Assembly (NCBI GenBank): GCA_037577475.1
Contig: CM075185.1
Span: forward strand, 32,639,374-32,703,373
DNA length: 64,000 nucleotides
Reading direction: 5' to 3'
From: Chaunax sp. Z400
Taxonomy: Eukaryota > Chordata > Actinopteri > Lophiiformes > Chaunacidae
Every line of letters starts with the position of its first letter. Positions within the stretch are counted from its first letter, which is position 1. A model generated the notes under the pieces. That model was given only the letters and a program-made list of their open reading frames with translations, did not search any database and was not told where the DNA came from. Shown here piece by piece: positions 42,936 to 54,669 of the stretch. A program made the translations under genes and the position numbers.

Positions 42936-43455
42936 ATAAAAAATAAAATAAATTATCACCTTGACCAGGTCTTTTTCAATCATGCAGAAAAAAATCTCAC
43001 CAACATCATGGTTTACTCTGAAATTCACCAATGACTGTTATTTCTATGTTATGACTAAATGATGGTTATTCATGATTTAACATGTTTTGGTTGTGGGTAC
43101 TTAAAAAAGTCTATTCAGTGAATCACATCTTTGTTTGTTTCAGTAGATTAGAGCTAGTGAATAGAAATTACAGGGTTTTTAAAATGATGCGTTTCCACTG
43201 TTGCTCAGTACATAACATAAGATAGAACACATGCAGTTATTTAGCATCTTTTTTTTCTTTCCTCCGTAACAGCATTGATCCATTGAGGTTTTCCTTTAGG
43301 ATCATCTTATACAGCATCTTCAGCCAGGTGTCAGTCTCTGCCTCAGCCCCAGTGTTCCCTAGTGGGTATATCCCAGGACAGATGCTTGTTGGGGCGTATC
43401 CAACAACGTCTTTCTTTTTCTTAGTTGTCCCAGAAAGGATATGAGTTAAGTTTTC
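42936..43455. other. Non-coding DNA
   Basis: AT-rich, no recognised gene. A minus-strand open frame (43237-43485) has no recognised domain. Confidence 0.4.
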
Positions 43456-43459
43456 CTCC

Positions 43460-43725
43460 AGGCCTCCACACAGAGGTTCCAACATGGCTGTTAGTCATTG
43501 GGGTGTTATGAAGAAGGAGGATTATTGTTTGGTTTCTGAGCTGGCTGCAGAGGTAGTAACAGCTCTGAATCGACATACGTATAAACGGGTGAGGTGGTAG
43601 GACAGGATGGCGGGTGCAGTATTTTGACCATGTTTTATCTGTGTGACCCATAACCTGGAGATTTAAAAATTAGCTGTTAGTGGTTACCAGCTGAATATCA
43701 ACTGAAAATGTCTTCAAATGGGAAG
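43460..43725. repeat. Dispersed repeat, copy 1
   Basis: ggtggtaggacaggatggcg, then gttttatctgtgtgacccat, aacctggagatttaaaaatt and agctgttagtggttaccagc. It is homologous to 48885-49110 in the same orientation. It resembles a fish DNA-transposon end; superfamily not settled. Confidence 0.6.
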
Positions 43726-43729
43726 ACAG

Positions 43730-45239
43730 ACCCGCGGTCCAGGTGCTGCTAACCCTCTGAGCAGCCAGAGTGAAGGTTCTATTGGTGTCATCCATAACCT
43801 TTGATAATACAGAAATAACCATCTATTGTTTGTTTAATGAAGTGGGCTGTCTGATGGACACCCCCAGATTTTTGTCATTTTCAGACTGTCGTCTTCATCT
43901 TGAACCAGCACTGACTCAGATCCGACATCCTCGGACCGTAGGCAGATGTTAAAATCAGAATCTGGACAAACAGTCAGGATTTTTCTAAGGAGATGCAGCT
44001 TAAAGACAGAATTCACTCATCTCTGAGCCTGATGGAGGAAACTGTTTACTGGATGTTTCCTGAATCAGATCCTACAGAGGGCCGTGATGATCCATGATTC
44101 AGGCCCATGTAAACTGTCTCTGGTGAAACATCTGTTGAAGCCATCACATCTGTCTTAGCGGAGGAAGACACCAGGATATAAATCAGATTCTCCTTTGTCC
44201 TGCTCTGAATTCTTCATCTCTCTGTCTCTCCCACCCTCCCATCATTTTAAAGTGTGTCCGTGTCAAGTATCCCATCATCCTCCTTGGCTCTGGTCTGTTT
44301 TTGGCATCGGAGAGCCTCACAGGGTGTCACGGCTGAGAGGGTTTCCGATGCTAAACACATGTGCTTTCAGGTTTTCTCCCATCCCAATCAGACAGAGGCT
44401 GAAGGACTTCTGGGACTTCAGCTCATGGTCAAATGTCCTGAACCAGACTCAAGGAAAACAGTTTTGGTCAGATTTGTTGCTGAGTGAAGCAGAAAACCTT
44501 GTATTCAGTCATGAAGGAGAGTGCAACGGGCTGTTGTCTTGTTGTTGCTCCTCCATGTCAGAATACATTTGCATGAATTTCTCAGCTTCACTTCGTCATC
44601 CTGCTGAGCGACTCTGAGCCGTGACGGCAGCACCAGCATGTTTTTAACAGTGCAGTTACATAGAAAGTCAATGCAAAACATTTCTGCACCGGGTGACGTG
44701 AACAATGCAAAATTCGCCTTATGTACGTCATTTGCATCAGTTGAAAATTTTCACCTTCCACCATCTATCCATAGACAGGTAGATGGTCTGTGTGACTTCA
44801 GTGTTACCTGGTACCCAGAGGTTGGGTCTCACCACAGACTCTGACTGATGAACCATTAGCAGCATGTCAGAGAGATCACTTTATCTGTGTTTATGTTGAG
44901 TAGGAGTGTATGATTGCCAGTCATGCTCCTTCCTGTCACACTCATGTGGCTCCACCCACCAGGTGGTGACTGTATTACATTTTCCTTCTTGTGGAGCCCT
45001 GAACACTGACTTCACTGAAGTTTCTGCTGTAGGTTTGTCTTTTCAAAGAAAGCCCTGATCCTTCTCTGTAAGCGTCTATCAAAGGATCAACCGTCACAGC
45101 AGGAGAGGATAACTCCTCCTGGGTGAGGAGGAGATGCAATGAAGAAGTAGGGCGGGGTGTCATTGAGGAGCAGTCATGCAGGAAGAGGAAGCTGAAGGTT
45201 TTGTTCCTGTGGTGGGAAATCTCTGGTTGGCTGCTCCTG

Positions 45240-45240
<1 letters not shown>
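43730..45240. other. Non-coding DNA, no gene seen
   Basis: About 1.5 kb of mixed composition. Open frames (for example plus strand 44195-44617) show no domain and no splice-site support. Confidence 0.4.

Positions 45241-45317
<77 letters not shown>
45241..45317. repeat. (AC)n microsatellite, 77 bp
   Basis: Uninterrupted acacacac run. Confidence 0.98.
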
Positions 45318-45318
<1 letters not shown>

Positions 45319-45926
45319 CTTGTATTGTTGCGCCTCCCTTTAGTTTCTAGCTGCTGAGATCAGATTTGATGTCATTTTTTGCTCTGGAACAGATCAAGTC
45401 AGAGAAAACAAATCCGATCACCTGAGGCCCATTCTGATCATTCAACCAATCATCCAACTGATCGTCTGACTGATCATCCAACTCATCATCCGACATGTTG
45501 ACATGACTACAGTAAATCTAGTAGAGCTGGTTGTAGCATGCTAGAGTTCAGGAGATCTCACATCATCTGTTGGATGTATTAGTTCTCAGACTGTCTGAAC
45601 TAATGTAGTCTGTCAACAGCCCTTTTAATATCTGTGTTTTCCATCACTGTGTTCTTCAGTGATTCACAGATCTGCTCTACACACAGGGATGAAGCTGACT
45701 CTCTTTTTTTACAAATCTTCCTTCAGCTCTGAATCTCTGAAGGCCCAGACACCAGACCTCCATGAAATAACGATCAGACTGCTGTTAGGATGAAGCAATG
45801 ACTTCTTTCCATTTTCACATCTCTCTCCATGTAGACGTTTCTAATGGTCTTCAGCTGCTTTTTCCAGATGCATATGATGTGAAAATATTCATGTATGAAT
45901 TGATGAGTGAAAAATGACAAGTATTT

Positions 45927-45990
45927 GCCCTCTTGACTAGTCGTTGGCCCTCTTGACTAGTCGTTGGCCCTCTTGACTAGTCGTTGGCCC
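45927..45990. repeat. 20-bp tandem repeat, about 3 copies
   Basis: Unit gccctcttgactagtcgttg, three identical copies next to a hAT-like fragment. Its ctagtcgttg resembles the terminal sequence of the hAT element at 46674. Confidence 0.95.
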
Positions 45991-46318
45991 GCTTTTGTTT
46001 ATGCTTATTCTCGTGCACTGATTAGCTCAGCTGAACAGCCAATGAAAGTGATTCCTCTCAACGGGCTCTGCCACCGATTCAACGCTCCATTGGCCAAAAG
46101 CTGCCAACAACGACCGACTAGTGCCAATGATATGGGACATAAACCAAAAACATGGACTAACAACATCCGGTCCTTGACTGAAGTTGTCCCTCAGAATTTG
46201 AGTCCCGTACTACAAATAAGTTCAGCACTGGCTGCATTCATTCAGTAGACGTGCGTACCCAACCAAAAGGCCCGTTCCGAACATGTTCCATTCAGACACG
46301 TGTACCGTTACACCCCTA
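45990..46318 (-). mobile_element. hAT-like element end
   Basis: The right end, read on the minus strand, is taggggtgtaacggtacacg, then gaacatgttcggaacgggcc and ggttgggtacgcacgtctac, which I recognise as a hAT terminus common in fish. The other terminus is not found; no transposase. Confidence 0.6.
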
Positions 46319-46673
46319 GAGAATAGCCATCCATATGATGATTGGCTACAGGCGCTATGAGGGTGGGGTGCCATGTGAGTAAACAAAAGGAAACTTTCTC
46401 TGTACAGCCATGTAGGTAAATAGACATAGGTGTAACTCTGAGGATCAAGCATGTTGTCAAACACATTATTTACATTTAAAATGTTTGTGAACCTGTCAGC
46501 GGTGAAAACACGTCCTTTACTGTCACATATCTGACCAAACTCTGTACCTAAGTTCTAAACTAGCAGTTAATCTTAGCCATGCAGCTATTTTGTTTGCATC
46601 GCATTTAATTAGCCAAGAACCAATGTTAACCAATGATGTGTGTCCTGACCACACATTTTAGTGTATGTGTTTT

Positions 46674-47570
46674 AGGGCTGCCGTGACTAGCCGACACAAT
46701 CGAGCGTCAACTTAAATTTTTGAGGGCGAATGGGCTCTTCATACATAGTAAAGCTGTTTTTCCTATGGTTTTTCCTGCAACACCACTATGGACTTGCTAC
46801 GTCATGTTGCTACGTCGTTGTTTGGCTCCAGTCATTGGTCGGCTGAGCCGCTCCAAGGACTGTGAAAATGGCGGCGGCAGCAGACTCTGTTCAAACTAGT
46901 TTCTCACGACCAAAGGCTTCAAAAGTATGGGAGTACTTCCAGTTAAGAGAAAACAAGAAAGTGTTCTGTACCATATGCAAAGTCACCCTAGCATAACAGC
47001 AGCACGAGTGCTATGAGCACCTTAAAAGAAAGCACACAGGTGTTATTCTGGATGATGGACCACCAGAAAAGGCAGAACCACTGTAAGTGTTGTGGGTTCA
47101 TTAGTAGGGAGAGCTTTTTATATCTTTTCTCATAGCTGTTTGATAAAACATGACATTAAGTTGTTTCTCTGTTACCTTAGAAATTCAACTGAATAAGAAA
47201 CGTTTTGAGAAAATGTTTCGGACAGAGTTTGGGCTTATTTTACTTTGCGTTACATGCCTGTGTGTGTGTCTGTGTGTGTGTCTGTGCATGCTTGGCTTGT
47301 TCGGCCATGTACCTTGTCTAATTGAATATTTCTTTTGTAAAACCAGATCATTTATTTTCCTACATCATGTCTTTTGTGCATCCAGGGAATATCAATGAAA
47401 CTGGTGTTGGTATATTAATTTAAGACAGGACTTTTATTTGTTTTTGTTCCTCAATTATTTTAATGCTGGCATCATTTGAAGTGGATTTTTTGTAGAGCAG
47501 TTTTTACATTTTGTTTTTGTGCAACATTTGTCATAATAAAGTGACCTCAAAAATTGAATGTTTACTTAGA
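46674..47570 (+). mobile_element. hAT transposon 5' part
   Basis: The terminus agggctgccgtgactagccg resembles the agggctgtcacgattagtcg ends of a fish hAT family. It is followed by a promoter-like segment with two cattggt boxes, a BED-finger exon, then intron-like and 3'-UTR-like sequence with ataataaag at 47531. No hAT catalytic domain is present, so it is internally deleted. Confidence 0.65.
46868..47082 (+). pseudogene. BED zinc-finger exon of hAT transposase
   Basis: ATG at 46868: MAAAADSVQTSFSRPKASKV, then WEYFQLRENKKVFCTICKVT, LA, a TAA stop (about 46996), and QQHECYEHLKRKHTGVI. W-YF, C-X2-C and H-X4-H are the BED-finger ligands. A donor CACT|GTAAGT follows at 47082. The stop inside the finger makes it a pseudogene. 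Confidence 0.8.
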
Positions 47571-47574
47571 TTTT

Positions 47575-48880
47575 TGTGGAGTTCCATAAAGTGCCCCCAC
47601 TCTTTGGAGCATCTTTCCCTGTCTGCACAGTCGTCACACAAAGCATCACCCCTCCCGTCCCCCATTGGTTCAGTTTAGCACCAACCATTAGAGCCAGCTG
47701 TGTTGGAATGAATTAAGGTTACATAAATGCAGACAACAGCTCTGGTTCTCCTGGAGCTCCTCTGATACGTCAGTGATGGTGAGTTTGGAACTGGACCTAA
47801 TTTATTCCTGGTTCCCTGGACCCTCCCTACATACTGCTGCACTGAGACCTGCAGCAGCAACAGACCCTGGACAGAGGTGTTAGTGACCTCTGTGTGTCAC
47901 TAGTGTGTGTGTGTGCGCATAAGACAGGAAGGCATTAAGTAGAGGAACACGACTGACTTTTAGCCCAAAGGCTTTTGAATAATCAACAGCCACACACACA
48001 CACACACACACACACTCTCATACTTGTGTGTTAGTGTTTGCTGCTGTGTGTTGTGTTTTTTTCATCTGTTTGGTGACTTGAAACAGATTTTACTGGAACT
48101 CTGTGACTCGTGTCGTTAATCAGAGAACTAGTGTGGCTTGTGAGTGAAGGACTTGATCCTATGACAGTAGTCTGTCCATGCTGGACAACAGACCTTCCTC
48201 ATGAGGTCATCTGTGAGTGTGTCCCATGCTCTTGGTCCCACATCTGGAACTGGTCTGATGGGTCCAGACAGAATGATGAGAAATCTGCTCTGTGACCCTT
48301 GAAAGCTGTAATTGAAGGAGTTCCTGTTCAATCAGATTCCTCCTCCTCCTCTTCCTCACTTCCTTCCTACTCTACATGGTGGGTGATTACTTTCCCTCAT
48401 CCTCTACTCCCCCTCCTGAATCTGAAACATCCTCATCTGTATTCTGTATTCCAGCCTCCTTCTATCCTTCCCTCCCTCCCTCTTTCCTTCCCTCCACCTC
48501 TGTGATTAATTACTCTTGATTTTCAGCTAACTGAGCCTGTAATTAGCTAATCACCACAGCAACTGGACCTGTGTGTGTGTGTGTCTGCTGTGTGTGTGTC
48601 TGTGTATGAGGGATTATTACCTGTGAGAAACACCTGGCAGCTGTAAGGAAGAAGCCTGTTTGAAAACTATTAAGTTGTTAAAGTGGTTTTGCTAGTGGTG
48701 ACACCCAGGACCACTGATGGAGTATGATGGCAGAAAAGGTGCTAAATGTGTGAGTATAAAACCAGGTTGTTTTCACGCTGCAGTCTGTCTCTGCTGTCAT
48801 TCTTCTGTCTCATTAGTCAGTACAGCCTGTTAAAGGCCCTGCTGTCATGCCTTTATAGCACTGTTCTATATAAAAGTTAC
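47575..48880. other. Non-coding DNA with short GT/CA runs
   Basis: (TG) runs near 47905 and 48570, (AC)n at 47992-48014. Pyrimidine-rich stretch 48330-48500. No gene recognised. Confidence 0.45.
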
Positions 48881-48884
48881 TCAG

Positions 48885-49110
48885 ACATAATGGGGGGGTC
48901 ATTGTTCCACCTCTGGGCCGGCAGTGGAGGTGGTAACGGTACCACATCATCATCTGTGAGGAGGTGTGAGCTGGGGAGGCGGTGGGACAGGGTTGTGATG
49001 ATGTGTTATATCTGCGACCGCCAACCAGGAGATTTAAAAAGCAGCTAGTAGCAGTTAGCAGCTAACTCAGAGATGAAGAAAATCAATGGAAAATGTCAAC
49101 AAACTGAGGT
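48885..49110. repeat. Dispersed repeat, copy 2
   Basis: ggcggtgggacagggttgtg, tgttatatctgcgaccgcca, accaggagatttaaaaagca, gcagttagcagctaactcag. Counterpart of 43460-43725. Confidence 0.6.
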
Positions 49111-49314
49111 GACTGCGAGGTCTGGGAGCTCCTCCTGCTCCTCCTCCTCCTCCAGGTAGAGAAAATCAGACGTCATGTTACAGGGAAGGTAAAAAACTGT
49201 TGTTGCCATGTTGTTTTGTTTACACATACAGTATATAGCAGTAGATGTCCACACTGCTCTCTTACACTTATATCTCCTGCTGGCTAAGCAGCTGCATTAG
49301 GCAGCATTAGGCAC

Positions 49315-49545
49315 TGGGGGCAGCTGTGGCTCAGGGGGTAGAGCGGTCGTTCACGGAACAAAAGGTCGGTGGTTCGATCCTCAGCCCCTGCAAGTCCACA
49401 AGTTGAAGTATCCTTGAGCAAGATACTGAACCCCAATTTGCTCCCCGGGCGCCGCGTGTAGTGGCAGCCCACTGCTCCTCAGGGATGGGTCAAATGCAGA
49501 GAAAGAATTTCCCCATGTGGGACTAATAAAGGTATCATTATTATT
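49315..49545 (+). mobile_element. tRNA-derived SINE A, full-length copy
   Basis: The clearest copy: ggggcagctgtggctcaggg (A box), ggtcggtggttcgatcctca (B box), agttgaagtatccttgagca, ccccaatttgctccccgggc, and 3' end gggactaataaaggtatcat followed by (TTA)n. The head is tRNA-like but lacks a plausible anticodon arm, so it is a SINE and not a tRNA gene. Confidence 0.9.
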
Positions 49546-49559
49546 ATTATTATTATGCC

Positions 49560-49835
49560 ACCATGTTCAGTTCAGTGTAAACGGAGGCGGTGTAGAGGAG
49601 GGTCTATGCTGTCTGTGAAAACGGTTCAGTGTGAAGTAAGCTGGCGTCTGACAGTGATGATGGAGGTGTGTTTGGGTGTTAAGTGTGTGCACACCCTCCA
49701 GTTAAAACAGGTAGTTTGTAGAGCTATTGGACAACCTCCATATATACATAGAATGCTTTGTCTATGTATATATAATGTATTATTTTTATCATGTATTTAT
49801 TGTGTCCTGAGGTTTCTGCCCCTCATTGGGTTACA
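49560..49835. other. Non-coding DNA
   Basis: Includes gtgtaaacggaggcggtgta and a tatatacata-rich stretch near 49740-49780. No gene. Confidence 0.4.
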
Positions 49836-49839
49836 TTAG

Positions 49840-52800
49840 GGGTCCTGGATAACTGATGTCATGAAGCTGGTGACCCCTAAAGACCGGCAATATATTTAAC
49901 AAATATTTATCTTTTTTCAACCAATCTTCATACGTCCAAAAAATAAACTGTCCAGGGGAACAGTAAGTAAGTAACGGGAGCATTCTGAATCTCTCTCCAA
50001 AAACCTTGAATGACAGGACAGTCCCAGAAAACATGGTAATGATATACATTCAGATTTCCAGCGGAGTTACCATCATAGTGGGATTTCCGAGAGGGTGTAA
50101 TAAAATATCTTATCAAACTTTTCCAACTAAATTCCCTCCAATTTTGTGAGCTTGTGCAGTTCCATTGATACAACCATATTGTTGTCCATTCTTCCTCAGA
50201 TATGGTCGTCTCTGCTTCCTTCTCCCATTTTGTTTTACTATACAATGCTGCTGTGTTTGAAGATTTAATAGCTCCCTATATATATACATGAAATGATTCT
50301 AGCAGCTGCTGGAAGGTATCAATAGAAGTCCTGTTTCTCTAATAAGAATTTCTCTTTAAGCGCATAGACCAGTTATGCCTTTAGCTGCCCAGACCTTAAA
50401 TCTATTATCTAATTTATTAAGAGTAAAGCCTGTCATATGTGCACCATTTAAGAATTGCAATATTTTCCTCTAATTTATATTCTGTTAACAGTTAAGAGAG
50501 TTTAAGAGTCAGTTTTACCCATGGATTTTCAATCATATTTATGTAGCCTTGTAAGTTACTGTCAGCTATGATCGCTTGTATAGGGATAGAGGGTATTCTC
50601 TCTTCAACGTTTTTCCATTGGTCATCATATGATGGATTACACCAGCATATCATTGGTCTTAGTTGTCCTGCCCAGTAATAATCTTTAAGAGAAGGTTAAC
50701 CCCGTCCCCCCTTTTCTTTTACTAATTGTAATGTCTTTAAACGAATTCTAGGTCTTTTACCTTGCCACATATACCTTGATAATATTTTGTCCCATTCGTT
50801 AAATTGTTTTTGGTCAATCTCTTTTGGTAGGGTCTGAAATAAGTATAATAATCTTGGTAATATGTTCATTTTAATAGATTCAATTCTTGAGCTGAGAATT
50901 AAGAAAGGGATTGGGTTCCATCTTGCTATGTCCTCTTTCATTTTTTTTAAATTTATGGGTGAATAGTTACAATCTGATTGTTCTACAAGATCTTTTGGTA
51001 TTATGATGCCTAAATACTTAAACTGTTCTGTTTGCTATGCCAAAGGGTACTTAATTCTGACTTCTTCTGGTGGCCTGTAATTGTACGTAAGTGATTGTGT
51101 TTTACTTATGTTAATCTTGTATCCTGATAGTTGACCATATTGTTCAAATGAATGCATCAGTTTGGGTCGAGAGTTTGTTGGTTGCTCCAGATAAATCAAA
51201 ATGTTGTCTGCGTAGCAGGCCATTCTGTGTTCTGTTCCCTGAACAGTAAGTCCTTTTATTTCTTCATTTTGTCTTATGTATTGAGCTAATGGTTCCAGAT
51301 ATAATGCAATTAGTAATGGTGACCATGCACAACCCTGTCTTGAACCCCTTTCCAGGGTAAAGCCATTTGATAAATATCCATTAACTTCAATTCTGGCAGT
51401 GGGTTTATTATATAATGGCTGTATAGTCTCGATAATTGTGTCATGCAGACCAAATCTATGTAGGACTCAATAAAGAAAGTTCCAATTTACAGATTCAAAT
51501 GCCTTTTCAGCATCCATGCTTATCACTATGGTTTTAATTTAAATTTTGTGAATGTGGTCTATAATTTGTGATGTATATTGTTTTGTGTTTGTTTTTAATT
51601 CACCTTCAGTTATATCATCAGTCAACATTTTAATTTGGTCTTCATCAAGGCTTGGCAAATCCAGGGAATTCAGGAAGGTGTCAATTTGAGTTAAACTGCC
51701 TCCTTGAACTTTAGAATATAAGGTTTTGTAGAATACTTCAAAGGCTTCCTGAATTTCACTTAATTTACTTTAGATTGTTTTTGTTCTAGGTTAAATGCCT
51801 GATTTTATGGATTGTATTATCTGCTATCTTCTTTTTCAGTTTCTATGCCACTACTTTTATAGATTTGGATCCACTTTCATAGTGTCTCTGTTTAAGGAAC
51901 ATTAGTTGTTTTGTTTTTTTAATCTCGTCAGATGTCAATTTGTGTTTTCTTTCTAGTTCCTTCAACTTACTTTGTAGATCCTCTAATATTTTATTTCTTG
52001 TTTTCTTCTTATGCAAGGATATTGCAATGATTTTCCCTCTTAAAACAGCCTTCAAAGCATCCCATAAAATGGGGGGGAGACTTCTCCGTTGTCATTAAGT
52101 TCCAAGTAAAGACTGATCTCTCTAATTTGTGCCTTAAAATAGGGATCATTAAGTAGGCTTTAATTTCCATGTATTATTCTTTGGTCGTAGATCTGAATCA
52201 ACAGTTAAGTATATAGGTGCATGGTCACTTAAATCTATTGTCCCAATTCCACAGGTTGATTTTATCTTTGTCTTTTCCAAATGTTATAAAATAATCTTTT
52301 CTCGTATACAGTGAATGGGGGGCGGTAATGAGTGTAGTCTCTTCTATTAGGGAAAAAGTCTCTCCATACATCAATTAAATCAACCTCTTTAGAAAGTGTG
52401 TTAACTTTCTTATGTAGTGACTTCGTTTCATGAGTTTTTCTACAAGAGCAGTCCAACTCTGGTTGTAAATGTATATTTAAATCTCCCCCGCAAATCAGAA
52501 GACCTTCCGTTTCTGTTATGATACTAATAATTTTCTGGAAAAAGCACATACAACTGCCAGGAGGTGCATATACGTTCAGCAGAGTAACTGGGCCCATCTT
52601 TATTCCCCTTCACTAGAATAAATCTACCGTCTTTATCTGCTATTTCAAATACTTTTTCAAAATTGAGCTTGCTTGAGATTAGAGTCACAACACTCTCCTG
52701 TGTCCTGATTTATAGGAGGAGAAGAAGAGATGGGTAAAACCCATTCTTTTAAGTTTTTCATGTTCATTATCATTAAGATGAGTTTCCTGCAGGTATACTA

Positions 52801-53195
52801 TATGGGCTTCTTCTTTCCCCTTTAAAAAAAAATTTGACTGCGTTTGATATGGTTCAAAAGCCCATTCACATTAAAGGAGATGAATTTGACTTTGCCACTA
52901 GCCATTTGTATCTGTCTGTGTTTCATTAAGATAGTGAAAAAGGACAACAAATCTACTCCCTGAACAAATGAGAACAAGAGAACATATAAAAAAACAAACA
53001 AAGGTGCGATTCCAAGGTAGAGGTCTCCACTGGATGATCCTGTCCTGGGCTGGAAACAACGTCCAGCTGTGGGGGAGAGCCTCTTCCACCGATGAACTGA
53101 GGGCCCCCACTGTAACATCCTAAAGAATAACTGACTCCGTCCCTCACACAGAACACACACTCCTGTGCATTGCTCCCCTGTATATCTTGTCATTT
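49840..53195 (-). pseudogene. L1/Tx1-like LINE ORF2, near full length, decayed
   Basis: Minus strand, 5' to 3': endonuclease start ASGKVKFISFNVNGLLNHIK (52810-52870), VTLLNVYAPPGSCMCFFQKI, EGLLICGGDLNIHLQPELD, a spacer with a Lys/Glu-rich helical stretch (51843-52055), RT with SRQGCAWSPLLIALYLEPLA (about 51300) and CYADNILIYLEQPTNS (51170-51220; the catalytic YADD is YADN), SGYKINISKTQSLTYN, then RIESIKMNILPRLLYLFQTL (50800-50900), and the C-terminal YFITPSRKSHYDGNSAGN, HVFWDCPVIQGFWREIQ Cys/His region. Many stops and shifts. It is oriented opposite to the two LINE pieces at 3.7-5.6 kb. Confidence 0.88.
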
Positions 53196-53419
53196 AAAAG
53201 GGGGGAAGGGACGAATGTAACATAAAACGTAAAGCAGCCTTCATTTTGGATTCTGATCAGCTTACCGACATTGTTAAGATTGTCCAGAATTTAATGTTCT
53301 TCTGAAGGGGATGGGGACTCTCCTAAACGCCTGTCGTTTCTCCCTGATGACCTTCTCTTGCTCATTATCTGTCACCTGAGGTCTGGATCCTCCCGTTATC
53401 TCCCAGGCAGAGTGGGACA

Positions 53420-54345
53420 GTTGTTCAGCTAGGCTTTCTTTTGAAGTGATCACTGACAGGCAGTCCTCTGTCCTTCATGATTGCAGTTGCCTCCTCTGCC
53501 GTCCGGTATAGCCGCATCTCGTCCTCGTAAAATACTTGTAACTTGGCGGGGAACGGTGTCTGGAAGCGGATCTTGTTCTGCTTTAACACCCGTTTCGCCT
53601 CAGAATATTCTTTTTGTTTCTGCAGGATTGCCAAGGGGTAGTCTTGGTCAAAGTATATTAATCACCTGTTTCTTACTCCATGCCTTGTGCAGAATCTCTT
53701 TTTTCCTTTTGTAGTGGAGGAATTTGATTATTATTGATCGCAGTTTGTGCCCCGGGTCTCTGGGGTTTTTTGGGTCGAGCGACCGATGCGCCCTCTCGAT
53801 GTGGAGCTCCGTAGCAGGGCGAAGCTCAAGTGTGTCCTGCAGTAACTTTTCCACAAAGTCCAACATAGACGATCCCTCCGCTTCCTCAGGAACATTATAT
53901 GTCCTTATATTATCCCGTCTGGATCTTCCTTCGTAGTCCAGTAGTTTGTTTTCTTGTTGATTTATTACTTTTATCATCTTAGTCAGCACCTGCTCCATGT
54001 TTTGAACACGGCCTTCCACCTTTTTAATTTGTGTCTCCGCCTCCACTATTTTTTGATTAACGTTCGCGAGCTCACACTTAATAAAATTTAGTTGTTGTTT
54101 TGTGTCTATCTCCCTATCTCTCACTCCCTCTCTCTCTCTCCATCTATCTCCCTATCTCTCACTCCCTCTCTCTCCTCATCTATCTCCCTATCTCTCACTC
54201 CCTCTCTCTCTCCTCATCTATCTCCCGATCTCTCACTCCCTCTCTCTCTCCATCTATCTCTTTGCCAAAGTCCCGTATCTCCTCCAGAACTTTGGTCAAA
54301 CTCACATCAGCTATCTGTTGTGGATTACCACTCGGTCAGCCATCT
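53420..54345 (-). pseudogene. L1-like ORF1 with in-frame minisatellite
   Basis: Minus strand. An ATG near 54341 (MADRVV) is followed by decayed codons and LEEIRDFGKEID. A repeated 12-residue block, EREGVRDREIDG-like, then occupies 54102-54262. The coiled coil NQKIVEAETQIKKVEGRVQN follows, then the RRM-like domain RRDNIRTYNVPEEAEGSSML, TELHIERAHRSLDPKNP, and the C-terminal domain FQTPFPAKLQVFYEDEMRLY (53500-53560). The repeat adds units to the coiled-coil region without breaking the frame. ORF1p normally forms a trimeric RNA-binding chaperone. Confidence 0.85.
54102..54262. repeat. CT-rich minisatellite inside LINE ORF1
   Basis: About four units of tctatctccctatctctcac plus tccctctctctctc, near 36-38 bp. 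Same motif as the larger array at 54670-55775. Confidence 0.93.
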
Positions 54346-54665
54346 TGAGTCTGCATAGGTGAGCCGTGTTTTCGGCGGTTATAGGTTGTTCCCTGGCATT
54401 TTTCTTATTTTCTGTCCCTTTTTCCCATCTTTGTCCCACTTGCTAAATGAATTATTCTCGAGAAATGCTATATTTGGCAGTCTGACAGAGCTAAGTAGAT
54501 ACTTTTTTGGAGGAGCTGTTATCCTAGTCTGCCATTCAAGTTGATGACATCACCGGAACCATTATTTTTATTCTTTAAAGCAAAGTTTTTTTTTGGGTCT
54601 CTCTGTGAGCATGATGCTCCTAGTATTATATACTTGTTGTTGTGGTTGAACATGTCTGTGTCCCT
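54346..54665. other. Possible LINE 5' UTR and flank
   Basis: Single-copy-looking sequence between the two CT-rich arrays, starting with the LINE ORF1 upstream region. No gene. Confidence 0.4.
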
Positions 54666-54669
54666 TCCC

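Noticed and set aside
44195..44617. 140-codon plus-strand ORF
   Set aside because: No domain, no splice context and an overlapping alternative frame of similar quality.
49315..49400. Functional tRNA gene
   Set aside because: A and B boxes are present, but the sequence between them does not form a convincing anticodon arm, and the copy continues into a SINE body with the same 3' end as four other copies.
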